From Sipunculus nudus (Eukaryota > Annelida > Sipuncula > Golfingiida > Sipunculidae): a DNA stretch of 64,000 bases. The notes beneath the pieces were generated by a model. It had not been told where the DNA came from. It did not search any database and saw only the letters and a list, made by a program, of their open reading frames with translations. Location of the stretch: NCBI GenBank assembly GCA_026874595.1, contig CM049306.1, positions 108,089,142 to 108,153,141 of the forward strand. The letters run 5' to 3'. Positions 1 to 14,600 of the stretch are shown in pieces; position 1 is the stretch's first letter; each line of letters starts with the position of its first letter. Both the position numbers and the translations under genes were made by a program.

Positions 1-117
1 TGCCGAATTTTTGGATTCAGAGGTCTTACGGTTTCAAAACGTGCCACATCTACGGACAGACGACGGACAATGGACCACGACTATAGCTCAGATGACATTG
101 TCAGCGGAGCTAAAAAT
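1..117 (+). repeat. 3' end of pearl/Helitron-like interspersed repeat
   Basis: The segment contains CCACATCTACGGACAGACGA, then ACAATGGACCACGACTATAG, and ends in an imperfect hairpin (GCTCAGATGAC...GAGCTAAAAAT). The same 3' end recurs near 6310-6440, 10470-10610 and 57890-58034 on this strand, and in reverse near 33681 and 55410. The (GACG) tract plus terminal hairpin resembles bivalve pearl elements; that name is from memory. The element starts outside the window. Confidence 0.6.
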
Positions 118-2534
118 TAGCAGATCCTATCCCGGATTTACGTCACACACAAAGGACAATTTTTTTTTTCAAACGGTCTGATAAGTATCGGTCACTAACA
201 GAGATGTTGATCTTGGGCAGAAATGTATTTAAATCATCGGTGATTATGGTTAGGGGATTATACCTTTGGGAGTTAAATTTAGGCCCGCAGCTCGCACCAG
301 TGCAGATTAAGTGCAGGTGGGGGGGGGGCGCTCCGGACCCCTTCCTTTTAGCTTTTTTTCAGTTTTAAATAAAATTTTCCGGCCTCGACCCCTCCCTTCT
401 TGATCAAAGGGCATTTTTTAATTTTCTTATTAGTCATCCTTGGGTGGAACCCCCCCCCCCCCCGGAACCGCCCCTACACACAAAAGATTATGAATTCCTT
501 AGGCTTTCACATACGTACTTCCAAGTCTGGGGTTTACATCTTTGTACCGTCGCTAGTGACTGAGGACTGGTTCCAGCTATTGTTTACTTTTAAGTCAGGT
601 TAAGAGATGCAGGTAATTCATGCTGATAGGTTTGTTATTCACCATATACGATAAGTGTCATATCTGATGTTAATACAGGATGTCGGGGGGGGGGGGGGAT
701 AAACAATAACACCACTGATTGTTTTACCTTATAGGTTTAATGATTTAAAGGGACAGAACACAAGGTGATATGCATATATGCCAAATAGTACACAACTGCA
801 CATAGAAAAACCATAATGCATGCCATGAATGAAGATGATATTTGTACAAATGTAGCGATGACGATCTCTGTTACCCCCTTCTGTTTAGCGGCAGGAAAAC
901 TCGGCGACCTCCTCCCTGGGGGCCTCTTGTGCAAGATGTTTCGTAGAGATTAATGGATATAAATTAATAAAACAACTTCAGAAGAACTACTACAAATTTA
1001 ACGGACCTTTTACGAAATACCTTTCTGACCCCCAGCCCAGTAAAAACATGAGAAACAATTTTCAGACTGGTACACAAAGGTTGTTGCCGACTCAGCTTAT
1101 ACCCCTCCCGGAGGCCGCAAGCTGTCACGTGATATTCACCTCCCTGTAGTCACGTGATTTATACCAAACAGGTGTCTGCAACTGCTTTGTTGAAGCCTAT
1201 TTCAGTTAGTAAAACAGACATAAGCTTTCTCTTTAAAATCTCATCCACACGCATCTATACCAGAGAAATTACACTGTACCCCTCTTTAATGAAATATTCT
1301 ATGCATATTACAATCAGCACCTACTGCTTTTAACAGGCTTAACCTACTTCCGACCCAGGCTTCCGTTAACATTAAATTTCCCTGACGTACTCCTGGGCAG
1401 GGCCTGGATTAATACAAATCATATTAGACCGATCTACAATGATAGTCCATTCACTGCTTGATGACAATACATATATTCAGATCTCTGTGCATGTTTCAGA
1501 CTCTGAAAGTATGCCTAAATATAAATGTATAAAAGCCAATGTCTGCTATAACATGTAATAAAAGTAACATAAGGTACCGTTTACTAACAATGTTGTTTCA
1601 ACTGCTACATCTAGCATATTCTCAGCCACAGGGACCACACCATGTTCTGTTGGCATGATAAAACATAGTAAACCGAGACAGTTGGTAATTTGTAATAACT
1701 TATGACAGAATGATGGAGGCTTTCAAATACTAATTTTTTTGCCTCGTGACCATTTCCACACACATGGAGACATTCACTGCATCTTTTGACAATAAATAAC
1801 AAACCTCAAACAAATAAAATACTCTGTCAATTCATACTGAGTAACATCACAGGAACAAAATAATTTAGTCAGACAGAAATGATGGGAACTCAGAACGTCC
1901 AACAACATGAAAACAGCTGCTACTTTAGTTTATAGAGTACGGGCATCCAATCAGAAATGACATTACAATTTCACGGCTTTACCCCTGGATGCCAGGTCAA
2001 TCCAGTTTCATTTACGATTCTCAGTTGTGCATACTGCTATGGCACATAGCACTTCTCAGGAAGTTCTTAAAATAAATCACACATACACACAAACATACAC
2101 ACGCTTGCACACATGTAGGAACGCACCGCCAGGTCCCATTAAGAGAATGACATGAAACCAGGATCAGCCTTATAACTGACACGTATCAGACACCTACATA
2201 GAAAGGCCACTGTTTAGGCTGCTGTACTTACAGGCAGCACAGTATTGATGCCTAAACCTTTGATATACCTCAATATATGACAAATCCCTGGAACACAACA
2301 TTAAAAGGAAAGAAAAGTATGCCATCAGTCAGCAGAGCTTTGATGTGACGCTGTTATGACCAAGTGAAACATGACCTACAAATACTGATCACAATTAACA
2401 GGCAGCCAGTGATAACAACCGTGTGTCCTAAAGATGTTTTTACGGTCAAAATCTTCATGACTGCAAGTGGTGATGATCTGGACACCTTGGCAGGTGCCCG
2501 GCTAATCAAATGACCTATAAACCTCTTGGCTGTT
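118..2534. other. Region downstream of BTRC; no gene seen
   Basis: This lies 3' of the BTRC stop codon (minus strand) and probably holds its 3' UTR near 2300-2534. I see no AATAAA in the BTRC orientation close to the stop, so the transcript end is undefined. Poly-G/poly-C runs occur near 320, 450 and 690. Short open frames here have no recognisable domains. Confidence 0.4.
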
Positions 2535-2693
2535 TCATTTGGAGACATATGTGTAGGTGCGGTTTGGTGATCTGGCTGATCCGTCTGTTACTGGAACGTT
2601 CAAAAAGTCCCATATCAGGATAGTGTCGTCATGGGAACTGCTCACGATTTGGAACTCATCGAATTGGAGCCGGAAAACCCGTCCAGAATGCTC
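2535..2693 (-). CDS. BTRC: BTRC coding exon 12 (last WD40 blade, stop)
   Basis: Encodes [32 protein letters not shown] and the tail RTYTYVSK, then TGA at 2537-2535. Acceptor CTGCAG. Confidence 0.97.
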   Translation of the reverse strand, partial: EHSGRVFRLQFDEFQIVSSSHDDTILIWDFLNVPVTDGSARSPNRTYTYVSK

Positions 2694-5600
2694 CTGCAGT
2701 AAACAGAAATTAGAAAATATAACAGTTATCGTCTATTAGGGAATATGTGTTGCTAGCTGGCTGTGTGTGTGCGTAATCTTTGTCTACTGACCACCCTGAA
2801 GATGAACTGGCAGTTACCATCAGTCTGTATTATTAACCCTGCAAAGTACAGCATAATGTAAAGGAAAGCCTATGTAGGTGAATGGTTATTTAAATTTGAG
2901 AATGTGGCAAAATAAACGTGAACTACTATGGAATATTAGAAATTTAAAAGTTATGACCTTATGACAAGTTGTAATCCAAACACTTTGTCAAAACTTAATT
3001 ATATCTAACTTACCCCTATCCCCTACCAAAGTTTGCATGTTTATTTTAGATTAAACTTTTATTTCTATTTTGAAAAATGTATAAAATCCTGTGTTTTTTA
3101 AAAGTGAAATAATGCAACCAATACTCTCTGCATTCAATGAAATCATGTCCGCTGAAGCACTTTCTTATTTACGTTTTGTCTGAACCAAAAGGCGTCTTTC
3201 TCACATTATGGTTAAACAAGAGCACCACAAACGTGCATAATATGCCCATCTTGTCTTGTGACCTCTGACCTAAAAATGCGTGAATTTTGCCCATAATTAA
3301 ACTTGGGCAAGATAATCTATTGGGTAGTAGTTATGGTGAGTTTCGTGTAAATCCATGAAAGCCCGGGTGAGTTATTGGGGCGACACTTAAAGTTTACTTA
3401 TGGACAGAAGGATGGAAGGTGGGTATACCATAATACATCCCGTGTAGACAGCCATATGAAAAGAAGGCAAATCTAATTATAAGAAAAGTCCTTTAAATGC
3501 TGAATCGTTGTAGAATATGTTAAATACTTATATATCAAGGCAGAATTAATAGGTAGCATACACCTTATAGTTCAAAGATTAACCATATAACTTTTGCAAA
3601 TTTATTAAGTAAGAAAATAAAATACACCAACACAAAGTGGATATATAAATTTGCACATGAAACAACAGGGCTAACCAGGACAAGCAGATTATTAGAATGC
3701 AAGTAAGTGGGCGAACAATATAGGGCCACCTTTATGACACCAATACTTTGTCTTCAAGTAAACCCATGTAAAAGATACCACCGACAGAATTACAATTCAC
3801 ACAACAGAGTATCACAGTATAACCAGCACCATTAGAAGGTCAAGGACACTGGGGTGCACTGCCTTTGCTCTCAGCACACATACTGACAGGGGGCCAGTAG
3901 ACGATGACGTCACAGCTTAGATACTTACCACTAACGTCCTCAGACACAATGTACCTGCAGGTGCTCGTGGGTCTAAAGCAGCCGCTAAATCCCACACTTT
4001 AATTTTCCTGAAAATAAAATAACACATGACTGTAGGAACAACCATGAACACAGATGTGCCAATATATTTTTTTTTACAACGGTGGACATCCTTTGCCTCC
4101 AAAATACACATTCCAGTTTTTTAAATTTTCCTCATTATAAAATTTAATATCAAAACCCTAATAAACTTTGTTTACATTTTTATCACTGCTATAACAATTT
4201 GTTTTCATCAAGTTCAATACAAAATCTAGAAAGCAGCCCTGATGAGTCAAAACTGGATAGCTCAAAGTAAGCGCAAAAAAAAATTATCATATGCTGAAAA
4301 TTTGGGATTTTAAAGTTATGCTGAAAATAATAATTAAACCCACCTAGCTTTTGTGTTTACAATATTTTCTTGACCTAAACATCCTCCATAAAATGGAGCA
4401 ATGGGATGGCTCCATACATGGATCATGTAATTGAAAAATGGGGACTTGCATTACAAGTCAAATATTTTGTGACTTATTTCTTACTAAGCAACAGAAATAT
4501 TCTTGGAATCTCAAGACCTATAATGGAGTCTGTCGGAATCTCTGTCCCATTCTTTGTGCAGCATAATTCAACATTCACACAGCCTAAAATGTGTTATGCT
4601 ATCCATAAATGATCCTAAATTTTTTTGTGGCACATTCTATGTACAAAGCACCATCTTAGAACATCATACGCGTTGGTACGTACCCGTCATAAGCTCCACT
4701 GACTATCCTTTTGTTGTCAAATCTGATACATCTGACTAGCTCTTCATGCCCTTCAAGAACTCGTAAACATGCTCCACATTCAATGTCCCACAACCTGCAA
4801 ACAGATTATACCTGTTAAATCCTTACCTGTCAATGTACCCAGGCTCCTCCATCCTTAGTTATACCAATCTAATATTATTCCATATGGTTATTTAAAATTC
4901 TTAAACTTAACTATAGAGCCTTTGAAGCATTATGAGCGAGCTGTGAGAAATAATGAATATCCGAAAAAATCTAAAAATGACCATGTTCCTGTCTATAATC
5001 TACCATCAGACCAAGCTAACAAAGCATGGCAGTGATGTACAAGTAGTTCCACTGTGGAACATTTATGAATTAATTTTACCAATGAACTGTGATCAGATTT
5101 TAAAGAAATATAGAACCAGCGTGTGGAAGCCACTAGACTGTTTCTAATGAGGCTTGTAGTTCATATTCTAACTGATACAAAATATGTATCACATATTTAA
5201 ACACAGTTTTACTTTAAAACTGAAGATAAAAATAAACTACTTTTTGGTGTCACTCTCTGCCAGGCATTAAGTGTATCAGATCCTATACCAGGATGCTGTT
5301 ACTTGGTGATATCAAAACACCATGCTATGACTGGAATTAACCAGCTATAAGTGATAAATATTCCCCCTTGATTCTTCATTTTTTGTGTTTAATATTCATA
5401 CAATAAGAAAGAACTAACCTGATAGTGTTGTCTGAGCTCCCACTGACAACTAGGCGATCATGATACTGCAGGCAGGCAATGCCTCTTTTGTGACCGTTCA
5501 AGGTTCTAACAAACTCGCACGTAGATGTGTTCCATACCTAAAAAGTCAATCAGTTATAAAATCAAACATTTTATTCTTATTTCACAAATAAACTGTAACT

Positions 5601-8600
5601 GTTACAAAAACAAAACTAACAGCAGTTGTAGTGTTTTTTTATCAAATCTTTAAGGGTTATAGCCTCCGTTTTTTTTTTTGTCTCTGTGTAAACAACACTC
5701 TAAAACATTTTTGGAGATTTCAACTGATATTGGTGGATAAGTGAGCACAGAGACCGGAAAAACTGGATCAATTGTTCAGAATGGCCTGGATTAAAATTGA
5801 TGCAGGATCCTGCAAGAGCTGACCTCTGGTGGAGAGACTGGTGGTACTAAACACATTCTGAACTGGAAATCATGGGGTTATTTCACACAGATGCCAGAAT
5901 GGATAAAATCATCCCAGGGATGATGATGTGTTAAATTGATGTACAATGTGTTGTGAGACAGAGTTGGTATGACTGAAATTAGCTGAAATTAGTATTTACG
6001 TTTTTTCAATTAACTGACAAATCTGCAACTGAATTTCATTTACATATTATTACATAATTAAGTAATCTTGTAACAGAAGTAAACATAACTGGCTGCAGCA
6101 GTGCTGGGAAAACCTAAGACTTCTACCAGTAAAGTATTCAAATGTGAAGCTAGGATTTGTGAGACGATCCTATTTGGTTTTGATATTAGGCAGTCCTGAA
6201 GTGTGAAAATAGGATTTTAATAAAAAAATTGAGGTTTTTCCTTAATTTCTCAAAGGAAAGAAGTCGCAAAGACCCAGTTTTTGGCTTGGTAAGAGATCTT
6301 GGGGACATCTAACATTATGCTGAATTTTGGATTCCTAGGTCTTACAGTTTCAAAACGTGCCACATCTACGGACAGACGGACGGACGACGGACAATGGACC
6401 ACGACTATAGCTCAGATGACTTATAGTCAGCTGAGCTAAAAATGTTCTACAGCAGGCTTACTTTAATGGTTCTGTCTCCTGACGCTGACACAATGTACTT
6501 CTGGTCGAAATCTACTACATTGACAGCTGCTCGATGTCCCACCAGTACCCGTCTCAAGTTTATATCATTTGGACTTTGCATGTCCCATACTGCAATAGAC
6601 CGGTCCTGAAAAAAAAAGCACATTTGACACACAGATCTGCCTGAACAGAGCAATACGATTAGAAATACAGGATCATGTCTCTGTTACTTATATGAAGTCC
6701 TGACAATGATACCAAGTGACCCATGGGTCATGACGCTCAGCTGCCAAGCATGACCTGCGACATCATGGGCTGCAATTCACAACTTCTAGTAAAATTGTTG
6801 CAGAACCTATATGCCAATTTTGTTTAAACTTTCTACGTTGCCATAAATTCTTATCATATATGTTTGGTTAAAACATAGTGAATGATGGTCTGAGGCAAAA
6901 TGTATGGTTGTTGAGCTATCAGGAACTAATCCCACAGCTTGCTCGATACCTGTCAGTCTCAAAAGGAATACCACACAGGCCACATATAAGATCAAAATAT
7001 AGCAAAAGATCAAGGAATTCCATGCAAGAATTATTGTGAAACGGGTGCTTCCATATTAATTTTTATTCAATACAAGCCAACTGTACTGAGCTTTTATAAA
7101 TGATGGTCATATTTATTAAGAAATCTTTGACCTAATGCAAGATTACATTAATATACATCCCACTGCATTCACTTTAATAGTTCTTGAGATAATATGTTCT
7201 AAAGGAATTTAAAGATGGCTTCCTGGTGGCCATATTGGATTTCTGACAGGTCGGAAATTGAACAAAAAACATCCTCTAAAAGGGACCAAACATCATAAGA
7301 AATCACAGAAACTGCCCTGGCAAAAGGATTTCTAAAATGGCTACCTGGCAGACATAATGGTTTTCTGACAAGTCTGACATTTGATATCACACATCCTCCA
7401 ATAAGACACAAAACTTGTAGCAATTGCTCCAAAGAATGTAACAATTATGAATGTCCAAAACAATTCAAAAGGCATGATCAGGTTGGAGAGCTCTCATATC
7501 AGATTTATGAACATGCAAATGTAAAAAGTGCAAGTCCAATTTGTTTTGATTATCAGCTTGCTATTCAATGGGGTCAGCAGGGTAGGTAAACTGCAAAACC
7601 TAAAAGAAAAGAAATGCAGAAAGCATCACTAAGAGTCTTGTAATCAAATAAAGCCATCCTAAATCCAGGTACAGACCCACATATTATCAGAACAAACACT
7701 TGCTGGTATATCTGATGATTTGTATAATAATATTCAGATATCTAGAAAACTAAGTTTATTGCTATGCTTCCATGATATAAACTGCAAAATGTTCCCATCA
7801 TTTTATAAATCAGTAGCTAAACCTTAACACTTAACTCTCATAGTCTTAATGCCTGGCCAAAGCATTCCGGAAACAGTGTTTTTGTTATGCACTAATGATA
7901 TATCCTTATCACTCCATGAGCTGATACAAAATGGAGTCATATATCACAAGTGTCCATGACAATTATGGGCACACAGTGAGATGTACCAGTTGTGAGTGCC
8001 ATGGTTATATTCAGTCAATATAGCCTGGCGCACCGCCAGCCTTTCATTTCTCACCCCCAGCCTATAATGTTACCCGCCACTCTTTCATCTGTCCCCGCCA
8101 CCCTTTCCTTGTCCCTGCCAGACATACAGTGGTCAGGGGTAACAAGGACTTGCCTTACAGACTGACGCTACAAGGGGTCTTGCTGAGTGATTGTTAGCCT
8201 GGAGTAATTAAGCTCAGTGCTGGGATCTTATCATCACAGCCAGTGACATCAGGTTACTGGATGGGTATAAGACAGCCCACTGCTGTAGAGTAAGAGAAGC
8301 CACAACTCCCTGGTTCCCTAATTGCTTTTTAATTACACAATGCCTGTTGCATGGATATTGGTTAACATTGATACATATTCTGACTGTGGCTTCTAGAAAG
8401 TATATTCACTCAGTGTGCTGTCATAACAGCTGGTCTTTAAGTGTGGCTGATACAATAAATTTCTATATTTGCATTTTATTGATTGTTCTTATGACAGCTC
8501 ATACAAACAAATTGCACATGCCCTTCCTCTTGCTCTCAATGTTCTTACATGCATAAAAAAGCCATGCAGATTAAATTTTTAATCAGACAATAAAAAATGC

Positions 8601-11600
8601 TTGACGCGCAACAGGTAAGCACCAGGCCTGGTTTGACCGCGCTTACCACCAGCCTATCAGAATTTCTAGTGGAGAACACTGATATATACAAGAAAACAAG
8701 AACAAGGGACCTATGGGTCACTGTGCTCAGCTGACGTTAACCTTGAAGGTAAAAATCTAAAATAATATCTAATGGAGATAAAGTGTAAGAGGAAGAGGTA
8801 ATAAAGGCCATGGTTGGTTTATATGATTGGTTTGTATTGATGAGCAAGAAATTGTTGCAAAAAATATTTTGTGACCTGACCATGTGTTTCCTAATGTTGA
8901 AACTAAAGCATGTGAGCAGTTTGTGAACAAATGATCTGTACTATTACCATGATCATTAATTGGTTTTTCGATAAACTGTTGACATTTCAGTAGTTTACAC
9001 ATTTGTTCAATTGAATCTATTTTTTTGTATAATATATATTATTAAATATATATGTATTTTTTTATGAAATGTATACAGTTGAAATATAGCTAATTAACAA
9101 CATAAAACAGGACAAACAAAGCCTGATCTCAAATTCTGCTGAGGCAGGAAAATAATGATCAAATGTTTGTATTAAATCCTGATTTTTTTATCACATCAAT
9201 TATTATCTAATTTAAGTTTATATTTCTATACATTTCCAATTTAACATATATATCTGAATATTAAATTTGATTCATAATTCTCAATTGCATCATCATAAAT
9301 CTCAATCTTGTCAGATAACACCACATCATGCATACAAATGTTTATTTATTTTTTACCACAAAAATATATCTTTTAAATCTGCAAAACAATAAATATTTAA
9401 AAATAATACTTGATTTAGATTTCACAATTTTTAATTGTGTCTTTATTTATCCATAATGGGCTTCATATTTTATAATAATTTAAGCATACTGATGGGTTCA
9501 TTTATATTTGTTAAAATCATTTAAAAGAAAATTGATTTCTTTAAAAATGCTACATTACACAACATTGCATCTTCTGGATTACACCTTGAATTATTTTTTC
9601 AAGGAAAGTTTTTGCATATCGGAGTGGAAACAGCATTACAATTAAGGAGATACAGTGAAAACAATAACAATTACTGCATAACACTTGGTGGGTTGGGTTT
9701 GCAGGGGGGGGGGGGGGGGTGATTGGGGTGGTGATATGAGAATAACTGTACACCTGTCACAGCAGGGGATCTCCCCCAGTAACTGTAACAAATCAGAAAC
9801 CCTGGCAAAGCTGACTTCCAGTGACCTGGAGTGGGACCCTGCATCTGTAATCAAAGCAAGTGACTACAGAAAAAAAAATCAATAACTAGCTTAATTTTCA
9901 AGCTTTTATTTTCAAATTTCAGATTTAGACAAACTAAATATTTATGTTTACATGCTGTGAAAATTAAATCAATGGTGCTTACAGGAAAAAAACGTGCCAT
10001 GGTCAATGTTTGGCAAAATTTAAGGTACTGATTTTTTTTTATGCTAATAACTTAAAAAATTTACAAAATTCAGATCTAATTTTGGGTAAACAATTGAATC
10101 TTAATTAAACATAGTTATATACTTGAGAAAATAGACTCTAGTTTCAAAATTTTTCATGTTAAGTGAGTTATTATTTTTCCTGATTTTTTACAAATTCCAT
10201 TATGTTTGGGCTCATAACTTAAAGAATTTATACTTTACAGACTTAATTTCTGGCATGTACATAGGAACTATATAGAGAAATATTTTTGGTAAATATGAGG
10301 AAAAACAGATGAGTGGTTTTGATATTAGGCAGTCCTGAAGTGTGAAATAGGATTTTAATAAAAAATTGAGGTTTTTCCTTAATTTCTTAAAGGAACGAAG
10401 TTGCAAAGACCCAGTTTTCGGCTTGGTAGGAGGTCTTGGGGACATCTAACATTATGCTGAATTTTGGATTCCTAGGTCTTACGGTTTCAAAACGTGCCAC
10501 ATCTACGGACGGACGGACGGACGGACGGACGGACGGACAGACGGACGGACGACGGACAATGGACCACGACTATAGCTCAGATGACTTATAGTCAGCTGAG
10601 CTAAAAATAGAGATGGTCTACAAAATAAGTTATTGTGAACATCCCTGACCTATGACCTTGGCCTTTTGCCCACATATCAACTGGATTCTTTCTGAATGAT
10701 GGGTAACTACTAACCCCTTACATCTGGCCGGGTGTAATTACTTGGCAACCAATGAGTGAATAACTAAGACCTCCAACCTTTAACCTCCTGACCAGCTGAC
10801 CTCAAAATCAATTAGTTATTTCTTCATGCAAAAAGACCCATAAATATGAAGTTTGAATCACATTCAGTGATGCATAGATGTGGCATATGTGAAAGACTGA
10901 AGGTTTGGGTTGAACAGTTTCATTTGAAATATGTTCACAAGCATTTAGAACAATAAGGTGACCTTGACCTTTGACCTTTTGAACTCAACATCAATAGGCT
11001 TCTTCCCCTATTGGTAGGTAAGCCATATATGACAGATGGAAAGTATGGATTAAAAAGTTTGCCTGAAAATGACTCCACGCAAGAAGAGGGTGCTGTGAAC
11101 TTGACCTTTGACCTCAAAATCAACAGGTCTTTTCCCCTGTTGGCAGAGAAACGATATCAGTGCTGAAAGGTTTGTAATGAAAGGTCTAGCTTAAAATGTG
11201 TCCACAACCTTTTCAAGTGGATCCTGTGACCCTGACCTTTGACCTTGTGACCTCAACATCTATAGGATTCTTCTCCCACTTAGTAGTTGAGCTATATGTG
11301 AAAGATCAAAGAATTGGGATGAAAGGTTTGGCTTAAAATGCATCCACAGGCTTTTCAAAGAAGTTGGTTCTGTGACTTTGACCTTTGACCTTGTGACCTC
11401 AAAATAATTATGGTTCTTCCTCTGTTGGTAGGTGAGCTGTATGTGAAAGATGGAAGGTTTGGGATGAAAATTTTGGCTAAAGAATTATTTCTGGGGGGTG
11501 CAAACACACCCCATAACTTCGAGAATATAGGTCGCAGTGACCTAATTTCAGGTTTGAAAGGAGATCTTTTTAAAACCTCTAAGACTGGGGTTCATGGCCC

Positions 11601-14600
11601 TAGCCCCTACGGTTACGATTTGTGCCCTGCTAACGGCCGGACGGACGATGGACAAAGACCAATCGCTATAGCCCAGCATGACTGAAAGTCAGCTTAGCTA
11701 AAAACCATAATTATATTATGATTATTCTTAAAAGAGTAAATCCTACTTATCTATAAACCTTTCAAAGTAAAATGTTAATCTTTGCAAGACTGACTGACTG
11801 AAGATGTTTTTTGCTTTGTCCAGCAGCTATAGGCTGCTTCGATGTAGACCTGATGCCACCAAGCCAAGCAGGGAGTCGCAGAGGGATGCCACCTTTTTAT
11901 CTGCACCGGTGACAGAGGAAAGCAACAGCACTCACACCAAGAAAGCCCCAAGCGGGACCATCAAGTGGAATACACTTAACAAGGCCTACATGCTTAATGC
12001 GAACCTGTGCATTGGGAAATACACCAGGTATAATGCTTCAATGCTGGACCATTACTTTTCATGTATATGAACAATGCAAGTACTAACTATTTTGAATATG
12101 AAACAATTACACAAAGATCACTGCTGAAATTCTGGCATGGGTGCACACAACACAAAAATGATTGTAGCTGGCACCACCAGTCTTGTATACAACAAAGCTA
12201 TCAGAGATATATACATATGCCCAATTTCAGACTGATATATCAAACCCCTCCTGAGAAAACGCAGGGACACAAACTGTGCAAAAGTCATTGTAGGTGGCGA
12301 CACCTGTCTTGTGAGCGAGAAAGCCATCAAAAACACATAGACAGGTCATTATATTAGGCCAATACATCAAATTTATTTTGAGTCTGATGCATGGGGCTGA
12401 CCAGGCTTAGGTGAGAAAGGCAGTTGCCCCGAGTGAACTGTGACAAATTGCTTGCTCAGGCTACTGCACTGAGTGAACTCATGACCTGCACCTGGCTAGA
12501 CTGAGTAAACTTTTGACCTGTACCTGGCTGCACTGAGTGAACTCTTGACCTGTTGCATAATCTGACACAGTTGGCAGTCTGCCAAAGCTATAAATAGATC
12601 CAGGCTGAACTTGCCAAATCTGATGCAGTGGGCAATATACCACTGCAGCTACTGTTGCATAATCTGACACAGTTGGCAGTCTGCCAAAGCTATAAATAGA
12701 TCCAGGCTGAACTTGCCAAATCTGATGCAGTGGGCAATCTACCACTGCAGCTACTGCACAGAGTGAACTCCTGACCTATACATGGCTGCACTGAGTGAAC
12801 TCTTGACCTGTTGCCTAATCTGAAATAGTAGCCACACCATTGCATAAGCTCTCAGATTGGCTCCACATGCAGCCCTGAGGGGCATGACACACATGAGGTG
12901 ATCACATGATACCCATGAGTTGATCACATGCTACCTATGAGGTTATCACATGGTGTCCATGAGGTGTTCACATGTCACCCATGAGGTGATCACATGCCTT
13001 GTGCTTGGCTGCACTGATTGAACTCTTGACCTATATCTGGCTGCACTGAATGAACTCTTGATCTGTTGCCAAATCTGAAACAGTTGGCAATTTCTCAACC
13101 TATTTAAAATTATAGACACAATCTTGGCCTGTTGGTAAATCTGTTTACAGATTATGAAAGACTGGCTAAAATACTTTTTAATCTTTTTTATCATACTTGA
13201 ACCAATCGAACAAACTTGTAAGATATGATATAAAAGATTATTTCTGTGAAATACTGAACAATTTGGCTTGACTGTTTCGTCGGAGAAGATTTTTAAAGGT
13301 TTTTAAATTTTTTTCTCATTAAAATCTAAGAAAATGCAGAGTTTTTCAGATGGCTAATTTTTTACATTACATTTCATCATGCTAGCTCCAGTTGTTTTCT
13401 AAATAGTAAGGGTTAACTTACAGAAGATGGACTATGGACGCCGCCACAACATCAAATTAGCTCACAGGCTCACTAAAAATTACTACAGATGCATATTGAA
13501 TGCAAAATTATATTACAGATACATCTCACTGATGGCAAAATCTTGAATTAAGTTGAGTATGGATACCAATAATTTATAATCTATGTATAGCCGTCTTTAT
13601 ATACCCACAGAGAGCTGAATACCTGTGATTGTTAACATTGCCTGGTATGAAGTTTATCTAAAATCATAAATCTACATTTTTTAAAAGCTTTTAAAAAACA
13701 TTCTTGTCAATATTAACCATAGATAACCTGAAATCTGAACGTCGAGAGGCATGATGTAAGGGATGCTGATAAACTGGTGCTAGGCTAGATGAATCTGCTT
13801 TACACAGCTACCATATATGGTAAAATGACTTAATTCAATCTTTATAATTCAGCCATAATTCATTCTTTGGAACCATAAAAGATAATCATAATAAGAATTA
13901 TTCAGGGGACTATTCTTGTAAAATATTAAACAAATTGGCCTCAGTGGCGTCAGTCTTAAAATGTTTTGCAGGTTTATAACTCATATGGGAAAATACAGCA
14001 AAATGGCTAAGTTTAGCTACCCATAACTCAGCCAAAAATCACTGAACCAAAACCATTTGAACAAACTTCAATTATCAACATCTAAGGATAATTATTGTGT
14101 GAGATCTAAAACTTTGGCTCAGTGGTTTTTGAGAAGAAGATTTTTGTAGCCACTTAGCTAAAATGGGCTGTTATGGTATATGACTAAATTCAGCTTCCCA
14201 TAACTTAGCCAAAAGTCACTGAACTGAGACCATTTGAACAAACTTCTGAATGCACTACCCTAGGATCATTTCTGTGCAATATTAAACAATTTGGCCATAT
14301 CATTTCAGAGAAAAAGTTATTTGTAGCTGTCAGTATGATACGGGCACTGATGACCCCTGTACAAAAAAGGCCGATGCAGGTGGCGCCACCAATACCTCAA
14401 TTTAAGATATGACTCATGTGACCAACATTGGCATTAAATTTGGTGATGATAGCTCCAGCCGTTTCTAAGATTGTAATTTTAGTATGCTTTTTTGGACAGA
14501 TGACTAAGTTCAACTAGCTGTAACTCAGCCAAAAATCACCGAACTTAAACCATTCGAACAAACTTATGAGAGATAGTTCCAGGGATCATTTCTGTGAAAT

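Noticed and set aside
11410-11685. 91-aa open frame
   Set aside because: It covers the Helitron-like core repeat and (GACG) tail; no protein similarity is recognisable.
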